A stretch of 64,000 nucleotides of DNA from positions 1-64,000 of the forward strand of contig NZ_CM000776.2 of the NCBI RefSeq assembly GCF_000162575.1, read 5' to 3'. The DNA is from Helicobacter canadensis MIT 98-5491. Lineage in GTDB: Bacteria > Campylobacterota > Campylobacteria > Campylobacterales > Helicobacteraceae. The notes under the pieces were generated by a model, which saw only the letters and a list, made by a program, of their open reading frames with translations, did not search any database and was not told where the DNA came from. Shown one piece after another: positions 40,432 through 47,347 of the stretch. The first letter of the stretch is position 1, and each line of letters begins with the position of its first letter. The position numbers and the translations under genes are program-made.

Positions 40432-41115
40432 TTATAAGAGCCATTGTAAGATAAAATTAACAGGCATTGAGAGTATTGCAGAAAGCGGGGTGCTTAGGAT
40501 AAGAATCAAAACAATCATACCTACTATGGGGTGGATTTTATTAAAGATTCTTGCAAAAAAATCATTTTTGAAAACTAAACCAAGGTATGCCAAGGCATTA
40601 GAACCATCTAGGGGTGGAATGGGTAAGAGATTAAAAATAGCTAGAATGATATTATAAATAATGAGTTGCAAAAAGAAAAAGAGAATTAAAGCATAAGGTA
40701 ATTGGGGATTTGAAAAATATTCAAAAAATCCACTCAAGATTCCACCATTAAAAGCATAAAAGAAAGAGACAGCTAAAAACGCAAGGGCTAGATTGTATAA
40801 GATTCCTGCTAATGAAACTAATAAAGCCGCAAAATATCCGCCTTGATAAATCACCCTATCCATTCTAACCGGCACAGGTTTTGCCCAACCAAACAAAAAG
40901 GGTGCATTGGCTATAAAGAGTAAAGAAGGAATCAAAATAGAACCTACCAAGTCAATATGCACTATAGGATTTAAGCTTAGTCTTCCAGCCATTTTTGCGG
41001 TATTATCCCCACATTTATAAGCTACATATCCGTGCATAATCTCATGTCCAATAATGGCTAATAAAAGTGCTATTATCATTAAAGGAATAGTGTAGAGAGA
41101 GGGCAAATCAAGCAT
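40432..41115 (-). CDS. Site-2 protease family membrane metallopeptidase
   Basis: The 227-aa membrane protein has the zinc site HEIMHG (HExxH) in its first helix (ALLLAIIGHEIMHGYVAYKC) and the third ligand region NLLPIPPLDGSNAL in place of NPDG. Such proteins cut substrates within the membrane; this short form without PDZ domain is the one common in Campylobacterota. Substrate unknown. It lies 2 bp from lepB. Confidence 0.9.
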   Translation of the reverse strand: MLDLPSLYTIPLMIIALLLAIIGHEIMHGYVAYKCGDNTAKMAGRLSLNPIVHIDLVGSILIPSLLFIANAPFLFGWAKPVPVRMDRVIYQGGYFAALLVSLAGILYNLALAFLAVSFFYAFNGGILSGFFEYFSNPQLPYALILFFFLQLIIYNIILAIFNLLPIPPLDGSNALAYLGLVFKNDFFARIFNKIHPIVGMIVLILILSTPLSAILSMPVNFILQWLL

Positions 41116-41117
41116 AA

Positions 41118-41909
41118 TTATTGATTATCCTGCATTTTCTTTTCGAGAGATTCAATGCTTTTGCCAATTCTATCCCAACGGACATTAAAATTATCATCCC
41201 AACTAAAATAAATAAACCAAGGTTTGCCAATCACATAGCGATAAGCCACACTTCCCCAGAATCTAGAATCGCTTGAGTTGTTGCGATTATCCCCCATCAT
41301 AAAAAACTCATCTTCGGCAATTTTGGCATAAAAGCCCAATTCATCATTTTCTAAAAAGATAGGCTCCATAGCAATTCCTTGTGTATTTTGCAATAGCACA
41401 AAAGAATCAACTCCGCTTTTATCATAATGCACTCCAGGGTGCTTTTGGAGATAGGGATCATAAATGAAAGTTTTGCCCCCATATTGTAAGGTTTTTGTTG
41501 GATTTTGGCTATAAGGATTCTCTTCTTTGAAATGCACCCATAAGCCTTCTTTGGTGTAAATTACCTCATCTCCGCCCACTGCAACATTACGCTTTACAAA
41601 GTGAATCTTTGGGTCTAAAGGATAGCGGAATATCACAATATCTCCCCTTTTGGGGCGTTCCCCTTCAATTAAATGTCCATTATTGTTAAAATCAGGCAGG
41701 ATCTTGACTTCAATCCAAGGAATGGTTGGAGTTGGAATGCCATAAGCATATTTTTTGACAAATAAATTATCTCCAATTAGCATTGTATTAAGCATACTTC
41801 CACTTGGGATAACAAAAGCTTGTGCGACAAAGAAAATAACAGCCAAAACAATAATGATTGTCCCTGTCCAACTATTAATAAAATGATAAATTTTGTTGAG
41901 AAATTTCAT
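41118..41909 (-). CDS. lepB: Signal peptidase I
   Basis: LepB cuts signal peptides from exported proteins at the outer face of the inner membrane. The 263-aa protein has an N-terminal membrane helix, the catalytic serine in VIPSGSMLNTMLIGD, the catalytic lysine in IHFVKRNVAVGGDEV, and MGDNRNNSSDSRFWG. It overlaps folD by 4 bp. Confidence 0.96.
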   Translation of the reverse strand: MKFLNKIYHFINSWTGTIIIVLAVIFFVAQAFVIPSGSMLNTMLIGDNLFVKKYAYGIPTPTIPWIEVKILPDFNNNGHLIEGERPKRGDIVIFRYPLDPKIHFVKRNVAVGGDEVIYTKEGLWVHFKEENPYSQNPTKTLQYGGKTFIYDPYLQKHPGVHYDKSGVDSFVLLQNTQGIAMEPIFLENDELGFYAKIAEDEFFMMGDNRNNSSDSRFWGSVAYRYVIGKPWFIYFSWDDNFNVRWDRIGKSIESLEKKMQDNQ

Positions 41910-42763
41910 TTTGTCTCTTTTTGTGCTCTAAGTTTGGCTGCTTTGATAGTGTTTTGCAAGAGTGATGCAATTGTCATAGGTCCTACCCCTCCAGGAACGG
42001 GCGTAATGTAACTACATTTTGGTGCAACATTATCAAAATCCACATCCCCTACAATTTTTCCATTTTCAAGCTTTGTGATTCCTATATCCACTACAATGGC
42101 ACCTTCTTTGACCATATCTTGTGTAATGAGATTTGGTTTTCCAACACCTACACATAAAATATCTGCTTTTTTGGTATGCTCTGCAAGGTTTTGTGTGTAA
42201 ATATGGCAAAGCGTGATAGTAGCATTTTTGTTTAAAAAGAGTGCGCCAAGGGGTTTGCCTACAATGTTGCTAGCCCCAACAATAACGACATTTTTGCCCT
42301 CAATAGGAATCTTATAATGTTCAAGTAAAGTAATCACTCCCATAGGTGTTGCAGGGATAAACCCATCAAGATTAGCAAAAACTCTGCCCATATTAAAAGG
42401 GTGGAATCCATCAACATCTTTTTTGGGAGAAATGGCTTCTAGAATCGCAGTGGTGTTGATATGTTTTGGGAGAGGGAGTTGAACTAAGATTCCATCAATA
42501 TTTGGATTTTCATTCATCATTGAGATGGTTTGTAAGAGTGCTTCTTCTGTAATGCTCTCTGGCATTTTGTGGGTGGTGGAATAGATTCCTGTTTGGCTAC
42601 AAGCTTTAGCTTTCATATTAACATAGCTTTGTGATGCGGGATCATCCCCAACTAAAATCACGGCTAATCCCGGTGTGATTTGTTGTTTGCTAAGCTCTTG
42701 AACTTCCTGCTTGATAGTGTGTTGAATCTCTAAGGCAAGTGCCTTCCCATCTAAAATTTGCAT
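41906..42763 (-). CDS. folD: Methylenetetrahydrofolate dehydrogenase/cyclohydrolase
   Basis: FolD interconverts methylene-, methenyl- and 10-formyl-tetrahydrofolate. The 285-aa protein shows PGLAVILVGDDPASQSYVNMK with the catalytic-region lysine, DGILVQLPLPKHINT, and the NADP site GKNVVIVGASNIVGKPLG, ending with PVPGGVGPMTIASLLQNT. It is the first gene of the lepB-rpiB-apt operon and is divergent from the cytochrome gene by 44 bp. Confidence 0.97.
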   Translation of the reverse strand: MQILDGKALALEIQHTIKQEVQELSKQQITPGLAVILVGDDPASQSYVNMKAKACSQTGIYSTTHKMPESITEEALLQTISMMNENPNIDGILVQLPLPKHINTTAILEAISPKKDVDGFHPFNMGRVFANLDGFIPATPMGVITLLEHYKIPIEGKNVVIVGASNIVGKPLGALFLNKNATITLCHIYTQNLAEHTKKADILCVGVGKPNLITQDMVKEGAIVVDIGITKLENGKIVGDVDFDNVAPKCSYITPVPGGVGPMTIASLLQNTIKAAKLRAQKETK

Positions 42764-42807
42764 TAATGCCCTTTAAAAAGTTATTTTGATATTATAACAA
42801 AAAAGTT

Positions 42808-43212
42808 TTGATACAAAAGAGTTTTTGTGTTTTTGAGCGAGGTTTGCCAATTTTGAAGCGATTTGGATTAGGATTGATAGTTTGGATGAGTTTGAGCAAA
42901 GCGTGTTTGTTTGCGGAGGATAGTTTTATTACCCAAGTTGAATATGGTAAAATGCTTTATGAAAATCCGCGTGGAATTGGCTGTGTGAATTGCCACGGAG
43001 AAAAGGGCGAGGGAAGATTGATTGCACATTATTCCCATAAAAATAAAGATAGGGAGCTTAAGGGAGTTAGAATCAATCATCTTGGATTCCAAGAGTTTTT
43101 AAAAAGTTTACAAGAATCAAAAAAGGTAATGCCTAAATATTATCTAACAAAAAGTGAGATTCAAGCTATTTATCAGTATTTGCAGTCAAAAAAGGGAAAC
43201 AAGGGAAGTTAA
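42808..43212 (+). CDS. Small c-type cytochrome
   Basis: The product (up to 134 aa) has a signal-peptide-like segment (KRFGLGLIVWMSLSKACLFA) and one haem site CVNCH in ENPRGIGCVNCHGEKGEG, with MPKYYLTKSEIQAIYQYL supplying a probable methionine ligand. It should be a periplasmic electron carrier. The start is uncertain: TTG 42808 gives the longest form, but TTG 42853 would place the signal peptide directly at the N-terminus. Its stop shares a base with the next ATG. Confidence 0.82.
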   Translation: MIQKSFCVFERGLPILKRFGLGLIVWMSLSKACLFAEDSFITQVEYGKMLYENPRGIGCVNCHGEKGEGRLIAHYSHKNKDRELKGVRINHLGFQEFLKSLQESKKVMPKYYLTKSEIQAIYQYLQSKKGNKGS

Positions 43213-43835
43213 TGGATAAGATTTTAGAAAATTATCAAGAAATTTCAAAAAGTTTTGAAATTTTAAAGCAATATCATAATGTTGTAACTATTTTTGGGAG
43301 TGCTAGAATTGATTCAGCGCATAAAGGCTACAAAAAAATTCAAAAACTTGCCTGCAAGCTTGGGGAAATGGGGTATTCGATTATGACAGGGGGCGGTCCT
43401 GGCATAATGGAAGCAGCAAATAAAGGGCTATTGCAAGCTAAAGAGAAGAATCCGCAAATCGTTTCTATTGGATTAAATATTCAACTTCCTCATGAACAAC
43501 ATATGAATCCTTATGTGGAAGTGCCACTAGTTTTTGAGAATTTCTTTAGTCGAAAGCTTGTTTTTAGTCATAATTCTACAGCTTTTATTGTTGCAATGGG
43601 TGGCTTTGGAACTTTAGATGAGTTGAGTGAAGTTTTGGTGCAGATTTCAACAGGGAAGCACAAAAAAATCCCCATTATTTTATATGGCAGAGATTATTGG
43701 AAGGGTTTGATTAAATGGTTTAAAAATAGGCTTTTAAAAGAAGGAATGATTTCTAAAGAAGAGTTAGCGCTTTTGAGTTTTGCTGATTCTCCTAAAGAAG
43801 TTTTAAAGATTCTAAAAAAACAAAAAATTGATTAA
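43212..43835 (+). CDS. LOG family protein (TIGR00730 type)
   Basis: The 207-aa Rossmann-fold protein has the two LOG motifs: MTGGGPGIMEAANKGL and MGGFGTLDELSEVL (PGG-x-GT-x-x-E variant). Relatives hydrolyse nucleoside monophosphates to base and ribose 5-phosphate (cytokinin-activating type, or pyrimidine/purine 5'-nucleotide nucleosidase). Substrate here is unknown. It overlaps the cytochrome gene by one base. Confidence 0.9.
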   Translation: MDKILENYQEISKSFEILKQYHNVVTIFGSARIDSAHKGYKKIQKLACKLGEMGYSIMTGGGPGIMEAANKGLLQAKEKNPQIVSIGLNIQLPHEQHMNPYVEVPLVFENFFSRKLVFSHNSTAFIVAMGGFGTLDELSEVLVQISTGKHKKIPIILYGRDYWKGLIKWFKNRLLKEGMISKEELALLSFADSPKEVLKILKKQKID

Positions 43836-43902
43836 GGATTCAAGCTTAGCATAATTTTATAAATTAAATATTTAAGATTCTATAGAGGAGAAAATAAGAG
43901 TA

Positions 43903-45174
43903 ATGGCAAAAATGCAACTTAAAAGATCTGAAATTAAGATTCTGGGTTTAAGTTCACTTGGTGGAATGTTGGAGTTTTATGATTTTATTATTTTTGTGTT
44001 TTTTACTAATGTGATTTCTAGTCTCTTTTTTCCTAGCACTCTTAGTCCTTTTTGGACAACGATGAATACTTATGGGGCTTTTGCAGCAGGATATTTTGCA
44101 AGACCATTAGGTGGGATTATTATGGCACATTTTGGGGATAAAATTGGGCGTAAAAAGATGTTCATGCTCTCTATTTTGCTTATGGTGATTCCGACTTTTG
44201 CACTTGGACTTATGCCGACTTTTGAGAGTATTGGTTATGCAGCCCCTATTATTTTGTTAATTGTAAGAATTTTGCAGGGAATCGCTATTGGCGGTGAGCT
44301 TCCTGGTGCGTGGGTTTTTGTCTATGAGCATAGCAATCAGCATTCTTTGGGATTCCATTTGGGGGTTTTTACTAGTGCGGTTGTTTCTGGAATCTTGCTT
44401 GGTAGCATTGTTACTTTAGCGGTTAATATGAGCTTTACTCAAGAAGAGATTAAAGAATATGCGTGGCGAATACCCTTTATTCTTGGAGGAATTTTTGGAA
44501 TTATTTCGTTATTTTTGCGTAAATTTTTAAATGAAACTCCGGTGTTTCAAGAAATTTTAGCGTTAAGGCAAACACAAAATTTTCCTATCAAAGAAGTTTT
44601 TAAAACTTCACAATTGGGAGTTGTAAAATCTTTTTTTAGCACTTGGATTTTAACGGGATGTGTTGTCATATCTGTGCTTTTAACGCCCAATCTTTTAAGC
44701 AAGGTGTTTGAGCTCTCTCCTATTTCAAAGGTGGTGTATCAAGTTGTTGCCATATTTTTTCTAGCTTCGGGTAATGTTTTTGCTGGGGTATTAAGCGATA
44801 AGATTGGAATCAAAAATGCAAGTGTAATATTTGGTGCAGCGTTAATGGGATTTGCTTTGTGTTTTTATTATATGCTTGGCTATGGAAAGGAGTTAGTGCA
44901 ATATTTTGATGTGATATTGCTCTTGTATTACCTTATGGCATTTAGTGCTGGATTAATGGTTTTTACACCCATTATTATGGTGCAGAGTTTCCAACCTTCT
45001 ATAAGGTATAGTGGTATTTCTTTTGCCTATAATCTCTCTTATGCACTTTTTGGGGGATTAACTCCTATCTTTTTTGCGTGGGCTACGGAAAGTGGGGGAA
45101 TTTTGTATCTTGGTTATTATATGATGCTTTTAGGAATCTTAGCAATCCTAATTGGGAGAGTGCATAAAGGATAG
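43903..45174 (+). CDS. MFS transporter, metabolite:proton symporter type
   Basis: The 423-aa protein has about 12 membrane helices. The loop 2-3 motif is GGIIMAHFGDKIGRKKMFML, and RILQGIAIGGELPGAWVFVYEH is typical of the MHS branch, which includes ProP, KgtP and ShiA. The substrate is a small organic acid or osmolyte, which cannot be specified. GAGG precedes ATG. The ogt gene follows. Confidence 0.88.
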   Translation: MAKMQLKRSEIKILGLSSLGGMLEFYDFIIFVFFTNVISSLFFPSTLSPFWTTMNTYGAFAAGYFARPLGGIIMAHFGDKIGRKKMFMLSILLMVIPTFALGLMPTFESIGYAAPIILLIVRILQGIAIGGELPGAWVFVYEHSNQHSLGFHLGVFTSAVVSGILLGSIVTLAVNMSFTQEEIKEYAWRIPFILGGIFGIISLFLRKFLNETPVFQEILALRQTQNFPIKEVFKTSQLGVVKSFFSTWILTGCVVISVLLTPNLLSKVFELSPISKVVYQVVAIFFLASGNVFAGVLSDKIGIKNASVIFGAALMGFALCFYYMLGYGKELVQYFDVILLLYYLMAFSAGLMVFTPIIMVQSFQPSIRYSGISFAYNLSYALFGGLTPIFFAWATESGGILYLGYYMMLLGILAILIGRVHKG

Positions 45175-45223
45175 AATTCTAATTGACTATTTTAGCAAAA
45201 GATTGTATCAAAGGGAAAAAGGT

Positions 45224-45745
45224 GTGGTTTATGTGGCTTTTTATCAAAGTCCTGTGGGTAAAATTAAACTTGTAAGCAAGGATAATAAGCTCCTTGAGAT
45301 GAAATTTTTAAATCAAGATACAAACTTATTGCCTATAAAGGAAATTTGTGAAAAATGTGATGAGGTTGTTTTGCGTCAAACAAGGGAATGGCTTGATGAA
45401 TATTTTAGCGGTAAAAGTCCTAAGTCTAAAGAAATTTCGTTAAATCCGAGTGGAAGCAAGTTTGCTAAAGTGGTGTGGGAGTTGCTTTTAAAGATTCCTT
45501 ATGGGAGGGTTTGCACATATGGTGAGTTGGCAAAGGAAGTTGCAAGAATTACGCATAAGAATAAAATGTCAGCTCAGGCAATTGGCGGTGCGCTTAAACG
45601 GAATCCTATTCCTATTATTATTCCTTGTCATAGGGTGATTGGGGCTAATGGAAAGCTTACAGGTTATGCTGGAGGCATCAAGAGAAAGATTGCATTGCTA
45701 GAGTGTGAAAAGGCAGATATGGTAAATTTATATCACTTTGAGTAA
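45224..45745 (+). CDS. ogt: Methylated-DNA--protein-cysteine methyltransferase
   Basis: Ogt removes methyl groups from O6-methylguanine in a suicide reaction. The active site IIIPCHRVIGANGKLTGYAGG lies near the C-terminus, and the helix-turn-helix part VCTYGELAKEVAR precedes it. GTG 45224 fits best, with AAAGGG eight bases upstream, and gives 173 aa; GTG 45233 is also possible. The frame is open back to TTG 45152 inside the MFS gene, but without a ribosome binding site. Confidence 0.9.
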   Translation: MVYVAFYQSPVGKIKLVSKDNKLLEMKFLNQDTNLLPIKEICEKCDEVVLRQTREWLDEYFSGKSPKSKEISLNPSGSKFAKVVWELLLKIPYGRVCTYGELAKEVARITHKNKMSAQAIGGALKRNPIPIIIPCHRVIGANGKLTGYAGGIKRKIALLECEKADMVNLYHFE

Positions 45746-45846
45746 GGTTAGAGAGTTATTGTATTGAACTATTTTTGAAATTTTAATTTAGAGATTCTTG
45801 CTAAGATTTAATGTTTATAATTTTGTTGATATAAGGGAAAGTAATT

Positions 45847-45882
45847 AAAAAACTGCTCCTCTTCCCCAAATCAAAGAGGAGC
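45847..45882 (-). terminator. Rho-independent terminator of the candidate small RNA
   Basis: A perfect 9-bp GC-containing stem with a 10-base loop is followed on the minus strand by AG and TTTTTT. It is the clearest intrinsic terminator in the window. Confidence 0.8.
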
Positions 45883-45968
45883 AAAACTTAAATAATAAAG
45901 AGTCAAAAATTCTTTGAGGAAAGTTCCTCTAGCTAAAATATTATTTAGCTAACCCATCATAAGTGGGT
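45847..45968 (-). ncRNA. Candidate small RNA of about 122 nt
   Basis: On the minus strand an extended -10 box TGCTATAAT (45983-45975) is followed seven bases later by a predicted RNA with these elements in order: 5' hairpin ACCCA/TGGGT starting at +1 (45968-45952), TAGCTAAA/TTTAGCTA (45951-45930), GAGGAA/TTCCTC (45929-45916), an A/U-rich single-stranded part of about 33 bases, and a terminator with 9-bp stem GCTCCTCTT/AAGAGGAGC (45882-45855) and six T (45852-45847). It has no good ORF. It lies between ogt and the decayed island. I know no match. Confidence 0.7.
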
Positions 45969-45974
45969 ATTTGT

Positions 45975-45983
45975 ATTATAGCA
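45975..45983 (-). promoter_or_regulatory. Extended -10 promoter of the candidate small RNA
   Basis: The minus strand reads TGCTATAAT, a perfect extended -10 box, in an AT-rich context with ATTATTAATAAT just upstream. Transcription would start near 45968, the first base of a hairpin. Confidence 0.65.
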
Positions 45984-46019
45984 TATTATTAATAATGTAA
46001 TAGAGAAAATCATTTTGCA

Positions 46020-46057
46020 GTGAATTACCCACCTGCTTTAGCAGGTAGGTAATTCAC
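46020..46057. repeat. 38-bp REP-like palindrome
   Basis: GTGAATTACCCACCTGC (46020-46036) and GCAGGTAGGTAATTCAC (46041-46057) pair over 17 positions with one mismatch (C46030 against A47 in the other arm) and a TTTA loop. It marks the edge of a block of broken genes. It could be a REP element or an IS200/IS605-type end, but no transposase is present. Confidence 0.6.
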
Positions 46058-46099
46058 ATTGTTTGTTATCTTTAGAAGTTTTGTTATTTTCCTTTGTTT

Positions 46100-46304
46100 C
46101 TAAGCAAAAAGCTTCTCATTTTCATCTATGAAAATAGGATTACCATTTTTATCTTTGCTAATTGGAATTAATTCGCAAATATCATAGCTGTGATTTTTTT
46201 GATATATTCTAATTGCTTTTTTATATCTTCATCGGACAACTCTATTTTTTGTTAATATCTGGAATTATCAAAGCTTCTTCTATTTTATAGTTTTGGGATT
46301 CCAT
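46100..46304 (-). pseudogene. Remnant of a small gene with two frameshifts
   Basis: ATG 46304 follows AAAGGAGA and opens MESQNYKIEEALIIPDINKK, then a stop at 46242. Adding one A in each of two A6 runs (46244-46250 and about 46219-46224) would give a continuous 68-aa reading that ends with YDICELIPISKDKNGNPIF and IDENEKLFA. The coherent protein-like sequence across both breaks suggests a once-intact gene. I do not recognise it. Confidence 0.55.
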
Positions 46305-46473
46305 TTTGTCTCCTTTCTGTCTAAATAGGTTTAAAAGCCTTGGTACTCCAATTTCTCCTGCAAACCCCCCCCCCTGAAATGTCATCAGGAGAATCTTCAT
46401 CTCCATAACTGCCAAGCCACCCATCAACCGCATCAATATTTACTCTATAGCCGACTAAAATATCTTTTGCCAT
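46242..46473 (-). pseudogene. Truncated polysaccharide deacetylase with a G10 tract
   Basis: ATG 46473, after AAAGGA, encodes [20 protein letters not shown] and [12 protein letters not shown], the N-terminus of the PuuE/HpPgdA type deacetylase (HP0310 in H. pylori, as I recall). Ten G (46365-46374 on the plus strand as C) then shift the frame, which ends at 46321. With nine G the reading would go on as [18 protein letters not shown] and run into the next small gene. About 240 residues of the family, including the catalytic part, are missing. Confidence 0.75.
46365..46374. repeat. Homopolymeric C10/G10 tract
   Basis: Ten identical C on the plus strand lie inside the deacetylase remnant. Tracts of this length are known slipped-strand sites in Helicobacter and Campylobacter. 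Here the number of G decides the frame of a remnant. Confidence 0.8.
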
Positions 46474-47071
46474 TGTGTGTCCTTTATGCTTTCCACTAAG
46501 GCAAGGTTTAAATCTTTTAGATAAGGAATTTCTTTCCGTTGGATTTGGCATTCTTGTAAATTAATAGTTTTTATAATGACTTGATTATTCTTTTTTGCTC
46601 TTTTTAAAACTGAATCTTTAGGATTGATAATTTGTGAATTTCCTGCAAAACTTATTTTTTGACTTCTAAGGATTTCTGTTCCTTGTAGGCTTAGGATTCT
46701 TGCGCCTTCACTAAAGCCTATTTCATAGCAGATTTGTAATCCTACCTTGACTTTAAAAGAGTCAAAATCAAGTGAAAATGGGGTATTCTTGCCCCTTTTA
46801 AAGCGTGATGTCTCTGCACCCCAAAGATAAATTTTGCAATATTTTCCAACAATTCCTTTTGAGTCCATAATGAAAGCTGTATCATAGAGAGTATTATTTT
46901 GACAATCTTTTTCTGCTACACAACCAACAAGGTAGATCTTGTATTTTTTCAAAGGTTATAGAGAGTTTTTAATGTGTGAGATTGTGTGGAATGATTATTT
47001 TGAAAATTTTCTAAAGGATTTGCAAATTTTTCATCTTCATTCTCTATGCAATACCCATTATCAAAATGAGA
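46455..47071 (-). pseudogene. Degraded carbon-nitrogen hydrolase (nitrilase family)
   Basis: The main frame (46952-46455) encodes KKYKIYLVGCVAEKDCQNN, the lysine region GKYCKIYLWGAE, and the nucleophile region VGLQICYEIGFSEGARILSL, then jumps after GTEIL to KISFAGNSQIINPKDSVLKR, which indicates an internal deletion of roughly 60 residues. Upstream (47071-46950) another frame ends LKTLYNL and would join at KKYKIY with one added base, so the N-terminal part is frameshifted and cut short. The catalytic glutamate region is lost. The normal order nitrilase then deacetylase is kept. Confidence 0.78.
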
Positions 47072-47310
47072 TCAAATAACTATAACATATATTCTTGCTA
47101 AAAAGAGACAAAAAATACAAAAATATGCAGTATTTGTTACAAAAGATAACATTTTGTTTTTTGGTATATTTTGATGAAACTTGTAGAATCTCTATTTTTA
47201 GGGAAAAAGATTGATATGGATTAAGAGGGAATATTTTCTATATAAAAATTTGTATAAAACAATGAAGTATTTTTGTGATTTTGTTACATTTATTTATAGG
47301 CGTATAGCAG

Positions 47311-47316
47311 TATAAT
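47311..47316 (+). promoter_or_regulatory. Candidate -10 box of the psrABC operon
   Basis: A perfect TATAAT lies 37 bp before the psrA start. The rest of the gap 47072-47347 is AT-rich, without other features that I recognise. Confidence 0.6.
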
Positions 47317-47347
47317 ATCTTTGTAAGCTTATATGAAGGAGGATGAG

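Noticed and set aside
45152-45223. Longer N-terminus of ogt starting at TTG 45152
   Set aside because: It overlaps the MFS gene, has no ribosome binding site, and adds residues before the usual family start.
45847-45968. RepG homologue acting on the nearby G tract
   Set aside because: RepG has a C/U-rich terminator loop; here the loop is G-rich (TGATTTGGGG), so pairing with poly-G is not expected.
46953-47071. A separate small gene encoding FDNGYCIENEDEKF upstream of the nitrilase remnant
   Set aside because: No start codon with ribosome binding site; its end joins the nitrilase reading by one base, so it is better read as the frameshifted nitrilase N-terminus.
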